From positions 8,434,648-8,498,647 of the forward strand of contig OX463781.1 in assembly GCA_949825025.1 (NCBI GenBank): DNA of 64,000 nt, read 5' to 3'. The notes beneath the pieces were generated by a model. The model was not told where the DNA came from, ran no database searches, and worked only from the letters and a program-made list of their open reading frames with translations. This document shows, piece after piece, positions 1 to 13,101 of the stretch. The DNA comes from Siphlonurus alternatus (Eukaryota; Arthropoda; Insecta; Ephemeroptera; Siphlonuridae). A program made the position numbers and the translations under genes. Every line of letters begins with the position of its first letter. The first letter of the stretch is position 1.

Positions 1-3000
1 GGAGTCGCGAGCCGCTGCGTCTGTCGCGGTCAGGTGGAGATCCCAGGTTTCCCGTACCAGTACCAGAGGCAGAAGGAAAAGACGTAAGAAAAATCGGAAT
101 GACAGCTTAAAGTAAAATAATATAATGGCGGCTTAAGGGCCAAATTACACTCAACGTGGCAATGAGTTCTAGAGTTGAAATTTCAATGTTTCATATGACT
201 TAAACGCCGAAAGTTTATTGTTTGAGTGTACTTTTAATTTGCAGATATAATACTGAAATAATAATAAAAAATTAAATTTTTTAGCCATAGCTCATATAAC
301 GTAGTACCATTTCATTTAACAAAAAATTACAAATCACTCATCCTGTTACACCCTGAGTTCACCTTGGTTTCAGGACGCAGTACTGGAGGCTGCACACGCG
401 CTGTGGCAGCCGATGGTGCAGGCGGACGGCGAGATGGCGGGCGTGCTGCTCATGTGGCGGCGGCTCGCGTCAGGTCCGTCCTTCCACGAGGAAGACGAGG
501 AGATAGCTCGCAGCTACCTCGTGTGGGGCGGCATCGCACTGCACTACGCGCAGCTCTTCCTCTCCATGGACAAAGCCCGGAGACTCAATGATTTTCTGCT
601 ACACGTCGTCAAGTGAGCACCATGTTTCAGTTTTTAATTAAGCAACGTTAGAAGATTTAGAGCTCCAAGAGTACAAAGAAAGTAGTGTATATTATTTAGA
701 ATTTTAGTCATTAAAATACGTGCATAGAATATTAAAAGAGGGATAATTTATTTTAGTTTTAGTGCACAGGCAGAAAATATCAATTTAATAATTATTAATA
801 TCATGAGAGTTATATTTCATGGCAATATTAAAAGAGGGTAATTAAGTTATGTCATTTTTAGTATACAAGCAGAAAATGCCATATAATAATTAATATTATG
901 AGAGTTATAATTTTTCATACACACTAAAATTTAGTTAAATTCTAAATTCATTAAATTGTTTGTAAATCTTAATAAAACTAATAAATGCAAGTACAGTGTA
1001 CTCCAATATCTTAAGGAGCGAGGGAGAGATGACTGATGGTGACGTCATTGGTGTTCATGTGTCCGCAGGTCGATATTCCAGGACATGGTGAGCATGGACG
1101 CCCTCGTGGTGAAGGTGATGACGTTCGCCCAGCGGCTGGTGGACGCGGACAGGGCCTCGCTTTTCCTGCTGGACGCACGCAACAAAGAGCTGTATGCGCG
1201 AATATTCGACATGGGCAATCAGCCGGAGGGCTCGACGGACGAGAGTGACGAGGCGGCCGCCACAGCCTCCGCCAAGGAAATCAGGTAGAGCAGTACGGGG
1301 AGAGTATGCATTAAACTGTGTTAGTTAAAAATGTGGAGTACCAAAGAAACTATTCTAAATAGCAAGCACCTGAAATACCGCAACCCTCATTACATAAATG
1401 CTGAAAAAGTTGCATACTTTAAGGAGTCTATAAAAAATTAATTATGTAATATTTTCTATTTAAGGATTTATGGTTGTTATACTTTTAAAAGAAAAATCAA
1501 ATGATGGGCAGCAGAATTTGATTTATTTTGAAAGATAAACTGTTAAACAACCATCATGCATGCAAAACTTACGAGAATTGAGGTGAACTAAAATATTCAA
1601 CGCCACTGTAAGCTCTGTAATGCAATGTTTACTACCTATAATTATAGCAGCTCACACCTGAAATTTGCGCTCAGGTTTCCTCTCGGCACGGGCATTGCCG
1701 GCCAGGTGGCTCTCACGGGCGAGGTGCTCAACATCGCGGACGCCTACTCGGACCCTCGCTTCAACCGGACGGTCGATCAGCTGACGGGCTACCACACCAA
1801 GTCCATCCTCTGCATGCCCATCTTCATCCGCGGCCTCGTCATAGGAGTCGTGCAGATGGTCAACAAGAGGTCCGGAAACTTCACCAAGGTAAAATTAAAC
1901 TTATTTATTTATTATATTTATTCATAAAACAGACTACAGGTTAGGTAATCCGATTATAAAGAATACAATAGTTCATACAAAAAAATTCTTAGTTAAAATA
2001 CACACGTACAAAAATTATTATATAACCATAAAATCTTTGAAATATATAATACATTATTTTTATATTAAATAATTAAGCATGCATTTGAGTTATTTACATA
2101 TCCTTGCAATTTCTTGTGAAGATTGATGGAAAATGTTAAGCTCGTATTTACTGTACATTCGGGACAAACATCTACAGTCTGCAGACATAATATATATTTT
2201 TACTTTGTAAGATAACATTTGGTTTACCAAGGAACATCGCTTTAATGGTTGTTACAAATTACAGTGGTACTGTACAGTTAAGTAAAATTTTAAATTGTAG
2301 AAAAGTATATAATGAAATATCAGATTATTTAGCCTAATTATTTCCTTTAAAACTAGTTTCAAACAAAGATTTATAAGTGCAAAATTTTGTTCAACTGAAT
2401 TATGTGTTGATGTAATGTCATGCAGGTGCAGATTTTATCTATTGTTACACTAATTATAAACTTCCCCTGTTTGGGAGAGATCGAGCGTCCATTAGTAGGA
2501 AACAAAAAGGATATTATAACGACAACGATGTATGTGCCACATTAAAAGCAAAGTTTTGAAACTTGCTTGTAGCCTCCTTGATGTATAGAGCGAGTGCTCT
2601 CGTTGTAAAAGATAAAAGCTGATATTGACCGCAGAGTCAAGTGTTCGAGACGAACCGTGCTCTCTACAAGTCACTGCAAAGTGTTTTTCTGATGGCTTTA
2701 TATGTAGAGAGCGAAAAATTGTGTAAGAAAAAAATAGAAACATTTTATACCTCACTGCTTTTTGACGTTAGCATTTCTCCACGTAAGTTCTGTTACCTAT
2801 TTTTTCCCCATGAGAATTCTATTTTTATTTATTTAAGTTATACGTATTCTTATCAAAGTTTTAAATTATTTAAGTTTAGTTTTCTTTATATATTATGAAA
2901 TGTTATATATTTCTTCCTTTTTAAATTAAATTTGTGCATTAAAACTTGTCTATAGAACTTTAAAAGATTTTCTTTTTCAATTAAAAAAAAAAACTTGATG

Positions 3001-6000
3001 CTGTTTGTTAAGCAATACAACAAGTTTAATGTACTCAAAGAAGGCATGGCTTACAATGGGCAATTTATAGGTGATTAAATTATAATTTTACTAAAATAGG
3101 GCTTGATTTCATGTTCAAAATAACAAACAATATAATCCCTAACATGACGTCACTGGTGCCTACAGGAGGACGAGGAGGCGTTCGAGACGTTCGCGGTGTA
3201 CTGCGGACTGGCACTGCACCACGCCAAGCTGTACGACAAGATCCAGCGCTCGGAGCAGAAGTACCGCGTGGCCCTCGAGGTCCTGAGCTACCACAACACG
3301 TGCTCGGAGGACGAGGTGCATCAGATGAGGGGACACAACGAGCAGCCAGCGCCTCCAGCTGACGAGTGAGTCCTTGTGTATACACTTGAGGGTGTAACAA
3401 AATTAATGCATTCATCATCGACTTTATTTTATAGTAAAATTGTGATTAATGATATAAATAAGTCTTCTTTCTAAATATGTTTTTTTTTTCAAATGTCACA
3501 TTTTTTACAATGATGTAACGTCATATGGAAACCAGGTTTGTTTTAAATTTGTAATTATTACAAACCCCTTATTGGGTAGGCTAGCAGCATTATTACCTCG
3601 GTCGTCCACCTTCACAGCACTCTTAATTCATTTTATATTTTTAATATTTTACTCGTATATGGACAATTTTAATAATTTAAAAACTACATTACAATTTATG
3701 ACTATTAACTAGTATATATTCTAATTATGCATGCAATTAATTTATTAATTAAAGATTTAGAAATCAAATAATTTTTATTTACACATCTCACTTTTTTACC
3801 GAGCACAATTTGGCACATATATAGAAATGTGATGTGAGGAGACATTACTGTGTACACAGATTAGTAAAGCCCGAAAAGAAGCCAGCAGGCCCACTTGACA
3901 CTGTGTGCAGTTACTACTTCAACGTGTTTGCGCTGGACGACCATCAGAAGGTCCGCTACGCCATCTCCATGTTCAGCGAGCTGTTCGGACTGTCCCGCTT
4001 TGACCGCGACAGTCTCATTCGCTTCACCCTGACGGTGCGCAAAAACTACCGCAGGGTGCCCTACCATAACTGGACGCACGGCTTCTCGGTGGCCAACTCA
4101 ATGTACTCCATCATCAAGCACTCCAAGGGTGTCTTCAAACCCAACGAGGTACGTATAGTGCAGCTTCAGGAATAATATTATATTGTTTTACCAAACAAAA
4201 TGTATAGTAGAGATGTGATTACCTAGCTGTAAACTAATTTAATTTAATATTTAATGATTTAAGATTAAATTTAAACAGTAATAACCTTGAGATATTAAAT
4301 TTAGACTGTATTTTTTTCTTCTTTAGTATTGGTATTCTTTATTATATGGTATTATTAAATGACTATAGATGTCAAATGCATTATATATATATTTTTTTTA
4401 TTTTCTTTATTTGAACTTTTTTGATTGTACAAGACAACATATGTTCATGTCAAATAAACTTAATATTAACAAAAATACATAACAATAACATCAAAACACA
4501 ATACATTACATAACATAACTTTATAAATAATTGGGAAATTATTTTCATAAATTTAAATTTTAAGATTTCAAACATGTTGTAAGGAATGATTTGAAATAGA
4601 CTGCAGGCTTTTATGAGCAATTTACAGTTGCATACACTATATTCTATTTTAAAATGGTATAATATACCTAGTTCACAATTTATTTATTTTATTGCTTTTT
4701 GATTGCATGAAGTCAAATAACTTTTCATCAAAACATAATGACAATGTTGATCATCAGCATTAAAAAAAAATTTAAATCAAATAAAAGCAAATTAAATAAA
4801 AAATTAAATAAACACATTAAATTTTATGAATTGTTAACAATTTACGTATATACTGTACGTTCGTGAGTGTAATAAACTGTAATATTATGAAATGAAATGG
4901 TCCTCCGATATGTCAACGTAGACTTTATAAAGCATTATTAACAATAAGAAGACAACAATACGTTGCAGTGTCTTGCGCTGTACATCGGCTCGCTGTGCCA
5001 CGACCTGGACCACCGTGGCAAGAACAACAAGTTCATGTTGGACACGGAGTCGCCGCTCGCGTGCATCTACAGCACGTCCACCATGGAGCACCACCACTTC
5101 AACCAGACCGTCACCATCCTGCAGCAGGTCCGTCTAACTTGAGGATTTAACCAACTTTTAAAATAGAGACCTCAGTTTTTTTATTGCGAAAATGAATAGA
5201 GGGTGCAAAGTTATGGACACTGATTTTTTTTCAGAATTTTTAGAGCCCGAGAAGTATTGCTTAAAAGTTTTGCTGAGGTCGGGTTTGAACCCACGCCCGT
5301 TTTAGATCCTATCCTTCTATCCTTTTATTAAAAGAGGCGCCAAGAGGCGTCACTTTCTCTGTATTTTCAATTAAAAAAAAATAGTTCCCGGACTATGAAA
5401 AAAAATCAGAGTAGTGCACCCTCTATCCATTTCTCCATTTCTGCAATAAAAAAAATTGAGGTCGATATTCCATTAAAAGGTTTTAGGTTGCAAAAAGGAG
5501 AGCACAATTTGATATACTCTAGACAAGGTCATGATGTTAAGTACAGTAACTTGGTGATGACCTTGACGTGTTTTGACTCCGTTTGCGTGCTCAAGTGTCG
5601 TAACCATGAGGGTTGTCTGCCAGGAGGGACACAACATCTTCAGCAAGCTGAGCGGCGAGGAGTACAAGCAGGTGCTGGGTCACATCAAACACTGCATCCT
5701 GGCCACCGACCTGGCGCTCTTTTTTCCTAACAAGGCGAAACTATCGCAGCTCGTCACGGCCAACGAATTCAGCTGGGCAGATCCAGAGCACAGGTATGCC
5801 TCCTTGATCTGTAAACTTATGATGCTGCAATCAACCAACAATCAGATTCCTGTTCAGCAATAAATATTAAATAATGATAATAAAAAAAAAAATGAAAATT
5901 TAAAATTGATGGAAAAAAAATTGTATGTTTTTGTTTTTATCTTTTAAATGCTATAGTTAAGGTCACGTATTAAAAATTAAGTGTCGATCCCAAGGACAAT

Positions 6001-8809
6001 AATTGAAGTCAAATCGAGCAAAAATATCCAACTATCATTCAAATTCATTTGAATCAATTTTAAAAATCAAAACAGGAAGACTATTTTTAGGAACTATGTT
6101 AATATTCAAATGTCAACAAAGAAGAGCAATATTTGATCTTCTGGTGTTCACTATATTGGATGAAAAAAACAGTCTTTTTAAGTATAGTTTACTCTCGTTG
6201 GTCCATACTTTGGTTCTGAGCCTGGCTGGTGCACAGGTTGCTGCTGGAGGCCCTCGCCATGACGGCCAGTGACCTCTCAGCCAGCGCCAAGCCGTGGGAC
6301 CTGCAGGTCAAGACGGTCAAGGTCATCTTCGAGGAGTTCTACGAGCAGGTAACGAGTCCTGCCGGTCACCAGTGGTCGTTACTTGATCGACTAATTATGG
6401 AAAATATGTTTAATTTGAGTAATTTATGCATTGCTAAAATGTATAGTGTTCAATTGCAGTTAATATTGATTTAAAATAGGCTGAGCAGTTCACCATAAAA
6501 TTATTTCTGAAAGTAATATTTTTTTAAATAAGTAAGCCTAGTCATTTTGTATTTTTTGAGGGATAGAGGGCCTACCTAATATTAAGTTTTGTATATAAAT
6601 AAATTTGAGAAACAAGAAATAAAGCACAAAGTTTAAAATTAACTAGCAACTATTGAAACGTAAAAAAATTGAATCATTGATTGATTTTTATCATCAAGAT
6701 TCAATGTGAACGTCATTACTGTTGTATTACCGAGATGCATCAAGTGAGTAGAAATATCCTTGTTCTTTTGAGGTATAAGTGGCAACGTTACTTTTCATTT
6801 AGTTATATTATCAATCTTATTAACATTTCCTTTTTATGACCAGGCAGCGTAGTCATTTTTCTGCCATATAAAGGCGGATTCAGATGGCGACAACGACGAT
6901 GCGACGCGATTTTGTCACTCAAGCTGTGAAATCTTATGCGGAGAGCGAATTCGCCAGGTTGCGGCAGCGAAATCGCGTTAATTGCAATGCTCTTCTTTTT
7001 AATCGCCAAATATATATGGCCGCCAATGGGTGTCACAGCAAGTGCGCATTATTCGTGTCACGTCGCATGACAAAAATCGCCATGTGAATCCGCCTTTACC
7101 TGAGGATAGATATTTTCTCTCTGCATCTCGGTAAATGTCATGTGCTCGGGAGTGTACGTTGTGGCTGACGCTAGGGTGATGCTGAGCGCGCGGCGGGCCG
7201 CAACCCGATCCCCATGATGGACCGCTACCAGCCGGACCAGCAGGCGGCCTCGCAGGTTTGTCGCGGGCAGACAAGCCCATCGCTCGCTCGCGTCTCTCTT
7301 CGCTCTTCTTCTTTCTGTATCCAGCATGACGTTTCTGACACTTTGACGAGCGAGACACAATGGTCCAGTTGAAATATGACAAACATTAAAGACAATAATC
7401 AAAGGATGATCTAAAAAAGAAATTAAACAAATTATTTAATGTGATTCTCAAAGATGGGAGTTGATAGCATATTTTTGTTCAATATTTTCCTCGTCTTTTA
7501 AATAAGGTTTTAAAAACTATGTAGCTCCACAAATTCTATCAAAGATGATATTTCAAATTAGCCTATACTTCGGTCCACGCTGTTAGACTTTTGAAGCTAA
7601 AATTATGCCAGCTTTCTCTTCAGGCTCAAAGTTCATATTATCACAAACATGGTTAATGGCTATGACATCAGCTTGACCATTGACTTCTTGCTGATCCTCG
7701 ACTGTAATTCCTTCCAGCTGTTGAACCGCATCTTGTTGCGGTCACTCCTCACACTGCGGACCCGCCCTCTTTTTTTTTTTACCTTTGACCTTGGAGATCC
7801 TTTTGACCTCTGACCCCCAGGGCGTGACCACGTGTTTCAGGGGGACGAGGAAAAAATGGCGGGCCGAATGCCCATCCCCCTTATGGACCGCGACAAACAA
7901 TCAGAGCTGGCAGAAATGCAGGTGAAACAACGAGATCGAGCTATATAGTAGAAAAATAACACGTTGATTATTAATAAAGCTCACAAGTTTTTATTAGTGT
8001 TGTGTGTGTCCAGTATTGTTTATAATAATTATAATATATAGTTGGCTTATATATTACAGCACGCCTTCCTATCCAAACCCCCTCTCACTCCTGTTTGCTT
8101 TTCTCTGCTCTTCTATGTTACATAGCTTCTTGCATTTTCTATATTTTTATCTTTTTTATGTTGTTTTGTGTCTCAATTTCTATATTTATTCATAATCTAT
8201 GGGCATACCCTGTTTGCTTGGGCGCCTGTAAGTAACAATATAATTGCAAAGGAATGTTTGAGAATTTTTTTAACAAATTTTCAAAAAAGTTATTAAGTTT
8301 AAAAAAAGTTTTTATAAAAATATAATTGCATATATTTTTTATTTCTACATGGGAAAAAAAAATGGTGTTGTAGTTTTGCTAAATACATAATCAATCTTTT
8401 ATTTAAAATTGTTTTCTTAAAAAAATTTAATTAATAAAATACATTATTGTATATTTATAATTCTTCAAATAGCCAAATTCTGTATTTTATTTTAACATTT
8501 TTCTGACAACCACTTTATGCCCATTTCTGACTACCTGGGTTTTCCAAAAACATATACAGATTGATATTAACAAAACTGCAGTCCTATATTGTTCAATGGG
8601 ACTCTGCCTCAGAGTGAAATGTGGTTGTTTCTCACCAGGTGGGTTTCCTCAACGGTATTTGTCTGCCGTGCTACCGCCTCCTCAGTCAGCTGATTCCTGA
8701 GACGCAGCCCCTGCTGGACCAATGTTTGTCGAACCTGGAGCGCTGGGAGGACCTGAACCGGAACCAGCAGCGCCTCAGAGAGGAAGAAACTGCCAAGCAC
8801 CTCGGCTAG
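1..8809 (+). CDS. PDE10A: PDE10A-like cyclic nucleotide phosphodiesterase, 3' part of gene
   Basis: Partial multi-exon gene; the 5' end lies outside the window. Exons by splice-site reading: <1-83, 374-612, 1069-1284, 1675-1888, 3166-3365, 3860-4148, 4969-5127, 5624-5793, 6237-6348, then 7175-7255 or 7841-7921, then 8639-8809 (TAG). All phases join, giving about 643 residues with one of the two 81-bp exons. The order is the end of GAF-A, then GAF-B with an [12 protein letters not shown] motif (the family NKFDE motif, split by the intron at 1888), then the HD-type catalytic domain. Visible catalytic motifs are YHNWTH (proton-donor His), CHDLDHRG (metal ligands), EGHNIF and ILATDLA (metal Asp). 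The invariant Gln precedes VGFLNG. Stretches such as [28 protein letters not shown] and LPCYRLL fit PDE10A better than PDE5, PDE6 or PDE11. The family hydrolyses cAMP and cGMP. Exon order is firm; the orthology is from remembered motifs, not a search. Confidence 0.9.
5168..5463. mobile_element. Foldback MITE, family B copy 1
   Basis: About 300 bp with long imperfect terminal inverted repeats. The left arm starts GACCTCAG, then T-rich, TATTGCGAAAATGAATAGAGG; the right arm is its reverse complement ending in GAGGTC. It sits in the PDE intron between exons 4969-5127 and 5624-5793. The centre has a GGGTTTGAACCCACG box. Three related copies are at 16621, 28030 and 46482. It codes nothing and is probably non-autonomous. 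Confidence 0.7.
6869..7098. mobile_element. MITE in PDE intron just before alternative exon a
   Basis: A 230-bp inverted-repeat element. The left end is TAAAGGCGGATTCAGATGGC; the right end is the reverse complement of TAAAGGCGGATTCACATGGC. The inner arms also match through a GCGACG-rich stretch, with a probable TA target duplication. Its right end is 76 bp before exon 7175-7255. Small open frames inside it on both strands are by-products of the palindrome. Confidence 0.7.
7175..7255 (+). CDS. PDE10A-like alternative exon a (27 codons)
   Basis: This exon is bounded by CTAG| and CAG|GTTTGT and is exactly 81 bp, phase 0 at both ends. It codes [17 protein letters not shown] followed by [10 protein letters not shown]. 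This is the segment after the EEFYEQ helix of the catalytic domain, and it ends with the invariant purine-contacting Gln. It is the less PDE10A-like of the two copies: the acidic/basic pattern after MDR is replaced by Gln and Ala. It shares 14 of 27 residues with the exon at 7841-7921. It may be a functional alternative or a rarely used duplicate. Confidence 0.75.
7841..7921 (+). CDS. PDE10A-like alternative exon b (27 codons)
   Basis: This exon is bounded by TTTCAG| and CAG|GTGAAA and is again exactly 81 bp, phase 0 at both ends. It codes [19 protein letters not shown] followed by QSELAEMQ. It matches the PDE10A consensus closely (GDE, PIP, MDRDK, E, final Gln). Either this exon or 7175-7255 joins in frame between 6237-6348 and 8639-8809; using both would insert 27 extra residues. 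I take this as the ancestral-like copy. Confidence 0.85.
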
Positions 8810-9051
8810 ACACCATTACCAGTCATCATGTACAACACGTGGCACAGACATGCATATCATGTGGAGGAGTGCTTATACAAGTCCAGGCTGGAGAAACCGT
8901 TCGCAGCGTAAAGTTGTCCAATTAAGCACCTCGTCACTTGGACACGTGAACAGTTGGAACATCGCCATAGCGGGGGCACAAGTGACAAGTCACGTGGGAA
9001 AACTTCATAGATCTCGATACATTTGAGGATAAACAACCGCTAATGTCTATT

Positions 9052-9440
9052 AATTTTTTTTTTTTTACAAGGATACACCCCTAAGAGCTTACAGCTCGCG
9101 GCGGGGTACTGGGTAGGGATAAGGTAGGGAACGGATAATGGCCACGGCCTGCATGCTTACGCGTCCCAGCATTCGCTGAGGTGAGACTGAGAGAACCGTG
9201 GAAAACCTCAGTCAGGACGGACACCTCTACTTTTTCTCAGTGGACCAAAGCAATGTCCAAAGCCTGGGGAACCACACACAAGTGCATCACTGCACTGGGT
9301 GGAAAGCGAGATGAATTTACCCCAGGGAGGGAGCAGCGTATTTTTTACTTGAAACGGTCACCCTTCCAAGTACTAACCACGCTCGACGTAGCCTGACTTC
9401 GGTAATCTAACGAGAACCGGTCAATGCACTGCGCCACGCT
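9052..9440 (-). mobile_element. 5S rRNA-derived SINE (SINE3-like)
   Basis: Read on the minus strand from 9440, the head contains the blocks CGGTTCTCGTTAGATTACCG, GTCAGGCTACGTCGAGCGTG and GTTAGTACTTGGAAGGGTGACCG. These follow the 5S rRNA internal promoter region in order: CGGTTCTCGTCCGATCACCG, then the A-box-like CAGCGTCGGGC, then GGTTAGTACTTGGATGGGTGACC. About 290 bp of unrelated body follows, and the element ends in an A-rich tail (poly-T at 9052-9065 on the plus strand). A 5S head, a body and an A tail define the SINE3 class. Target duplications are unclear. Confidence 0.75.
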
Positions 9441-12092
9441 ATTATTTAATTAAGGGTGATAACGTTTGAAATCTTATTTTTTGTGGATTCTCCGCTTTTC
9501 TTCCCTATAAAAGTTGCTTACTCTTTGTTTACTACATAAAAAAATTAATTTATGTATACTAAACCTGGAATTTCAAGTTCTTTTATTGGCTTTTTTTAAG
9601 GGTACGAAACTGTTAGCAATGTTTAAATAGTTCAATTTACTTTATATTGTTTGAAGTGTGATGAAGTGATGACAATCGGTTGGTATTCGCATTCAGGAAT
9701 CCCAGATACAAAAAAACATTAATCCCGCAATTCTCTTGTGACATGATAGTGTTGTTATTTAGAATTGCATACACCAAAAAAATAAAATTCTTAAAAATAT
9801 GTAACAATTTTTCTGCGCAAAATAAAAACAAAAACAATATGTATTGTGGTATCATCTTCTGTTGATGTATCATGATAATATTTGACACGAAATAACATGA
9901 TCTATTATAAATAATTCTGAATTTTTTTATAATTTATTAGGAACAAAAAAAAAATCAGTCTGCATGGTGTTATGTTGTATATTAATAATTAGAATATTTG
10001 TCACTATACCTTGAACTATTATGTCATGTGCACAAGCAGGATTAGTTTGAATAAAATCTAATGCTACAGTCACAGCCTAGAAACATCAGCACATTACTAA
10101 CGATACATTTATATTCTTAAACCAAGAGACATGACTCTTGTTTGTATAAAATAAAACTGAAATTAGAGACTGCATTACGAAAGAGATGTAAAATTATTTT
10201 CATATTCTCCCACTATTTATGTGATTTTAATTGTGATAAAAGTTATTGGATATTTCAAATTTTGGTAAATTGCAGACTCTAATTTTGTGTTTAAAGATCT
10301 TTGTGAGATCACTCGCTTTGTAAATATTTACACTTGAACTTATCACATGCACATGTTCACTTTAAAAGTGTTTGCAATCTTTCTATATACATATAAAAAT
10401 TAAAAATGACCGTCATTAATAGCTAGTCAATAAGAAATAAAATATAAATTACAGAGTATTTCTTCTATCTTATTTTAGATACTCTTGACTATTGTACATT
10501 TTTGTAAATTATTTAATGTTCTATTTCAATAATAATATACATTGTTGTGATAGATGTGAAAAGGCACAAGTAGAATAAATGAAAATAATTTTTAATAAAT
10601 GTATATAGGTACAGCACATCCAGTTAAACGCTTGTTATTTTATTTTTCTTTCTTGCACCAAGAAATTGCGTATACCACCAACGTACAGTCTAACAGATCT
10701 TAGATTACCTGTAGACTCAATGGCGCCTGGCTTTGAGACATGCCTAGACGTATGTCTGGCCATGTTAAAAAGCAAAAGACGATCGCTGCGCGCAATTGAA
10801 CTACACGTAAACTAAGATCTGTAACACTGTATATCATGCTGTCTTGCAAATTATCAGATTTTTCTGAGCTTATAATACAGAGACCAATAGGATTTTGTTG
10901 ACTTACGCTCATTATAGAAAAAAATGCTTACTTGTGACGTTATGACCTTTTTTCTTGAGCTCGGAAAAATGTGATGTATAATTCACATTTAATTCTGTTT
11001 TTACAGTTCATGCAGTTATTACATTCATAAATTACACTTATTTTATCAACAAATTTTTTATAATTTTTAATTTTATAAGCAATGAATCATCTGGTGTCTT
11101 TTCCAGCTACGAGCTAAGATTATAATGATATGCATAAGAAAATGCTTTTAAATATATACGTATTAGAATAATTAGTTTGTAGAAATTAAAATGTAACGCT
11201 ATATTTGAAGACTGTCCAATGTATAAATAAAAAAACTTCAATAAAATATGATATTGGCTAAAGTTTGTTTTACCTTAATATTTATATTTTCTGCGTTCGC
11301 TAGACTCGTAGGAAAATAAAACATACTTTTTGAAAGGTACTTCTGATTTATAATACTTAAAACATTTAAATATACAAAAAAAATCACCATGATTATAAAT
11401 TATAATATAGAGAAATGGGTAATTATTCTTCAAGTTCACCAGATTAGAGTGAAAATACTGTAAATTATCAAGTCATATCATATTATTTGTGACAAAAATT
11501 CTGGAGTGTTCATTCAGGTCATTAACAGAGACTCTGGGGTATTTAATATGATAAATTAAGGAATAGGTTTTATTATCAGAGATAAATCCAAGCGCTGCTG
11601 GATCCAGAACCAAATTTCGGTTGGCCTCTCCATACATGAGGCCAAAGTTAAAAAAAAAATATCGGAGTGTCGAAAATTCCTATGTTTTCCATGTTAAATC
11701 CGAAATTTCGGATCCAAAAATCCAGGTGGATCCGCGTCTGAATAAATCTGTTATAACCAGGAAAATTTCATAACTTCGCTGCAGTTGTGGTAGCTGGCGC
11801 TCTCTCTTGTGCAAAGCAGAAATTCAATTTTTCTTTGCTGAGTTACAGCGCTTGGCACTATTTAGCGGATAAAGTGAGAACTGTTTTTAAAATGTAATAA
11901 AGTTTGGCATAATCTATTGTAATTTGTTTTTAATTAAATTTGGTTGTAGATATTAAATTAAGAGGATTAAATACACAAAAATACACAATGAGATTTTATA
12001 TTATATCACACGCGATGATAGTCCCTTCCAACAATCTTCTATTAATAATTATCAAGACATATAGTCATATATAGTTAGTTATATATACTATA

Positions 12093-12188
12093 AATTATAA
12101 ATCAACTAACGTATATCCGTACATATACTATATAATATATATTATAGTATAGCTAGTATACGGATATATTGTATGTCAGTTGATTTAT
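12093..12188. repeat. AT-rich imperfect palindrome
   Basis: ATAAATCAACTAACGTATAT at the left is matched by the reverse complement of the right end (ATACGGATATATTGTATGTC then AGTTGATTTAT). It could be a small MITE or a cruciform-forming repeat. No coding content. Confidence 0.5.
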
Positions 12189-12580
12189 TTTATCTATAAG
12201 AAATAAAATACCAACATTTTTACTTCTTTACTTGCTAAAAAAAGTTCCATGTCATATTATACAATATTTAATAATATTTTTACTGATGTAAAATGAATTA
12301 AGTAATTTCGTTTGCTTTGTTTATTTACCATTGTGAAGCATGTATTATAATTAAAATGTTTTAGTAAATTTCTCATGATTAAACATTCTTTAAATGTTAT
12401 AAAAAATTTAGTACATAAATTAATACTAATAGTAATATAGAACACCGAAGTACTGTACGTGTTTTAATATAAAGATATTATTCTATTCTAATATATTATT
12501 AAGTTGTTGTTGTAACTGAAAAATGTAATAAAAAATACAAACACACACACAATTAAAAAGAAAAGGTAATTTGCAATACA

Positions 12581-12586
12581 TTTATT
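12581..12586 (-). terminator. Poly(A) signal AATAAA of the gene at 12760-13680
   Basis: TTTATT on the plus strand is AATAAA on the minus strand, about 175 bp after the stop codon at 12760-12762. It is the nearest canonical signal. Confidence 0.55.
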
Positions 12587-12759
12587 TTCATATAAAAATT
12601 AAAACAGATCCAATTTATAATATAATACCTAATAATATAATATGTGAAATTCAGTTCATACCATAATTTTTGTGTGATTAAATACTAATTTAAAGACAAA
12701 ATTTGCTGATGATATTTCTCCGGTATGAACTGTACAGGTCAGATAGAGTGATGATGCAG

Positions 12760-13027
12760 TTAAGGCCTCGGGTTTCTGGTACCACAGTCAACATTTTCAG
12801 GGTACTCGCACCAGATGTTGATAGGGTCATAGAGCCAGTCATCAGGACACTCCATCACGTAAGCGATGCCCTCGCCGCAGTTGTACCACTTCCAGCAGTC
12901 AGGGTGGGCGAACTGGCCGTCTTCAAGGCACTTATAATCAGGGTCGATCACCTGGGCAGACACCATCAGGGTTGCTACAGTAATAAAACATAGATTAGTA
13001 ACATAAATAAGTAATATATATTATATA

Positions 13028-13101
<74 letters not shown>

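Larger units (their letters stand above)
8810..12580. other. PDE 3' UTR and intergenic DNA
   Basis: AT-rich. No coding region is recognised after the PDE stop. It holds the 5S-derived SINE at 9052-9440, an imperfect palindrome at 12093-12188 and several possible poly(A) signals (for example near 10575 and 11228). I cannot tell which is used by the PDE gene. The region 11590-11740 has weak inverted repeats around GGATCC and AAATTTCGG but no clear element. Confidence 0.6.

Noticed and set aside
7780..7835. Repeated TGACCT-type half-sites resembling nuclear-receptor elements
   Set aside because: They fall in the pyrimidine-rich tract before an exon acceptor and can be explained by that composition.
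9181..9396. 71-codon open frame
   Set aside because: Lies wholly inside the minus-strand 5S-derived SINE.
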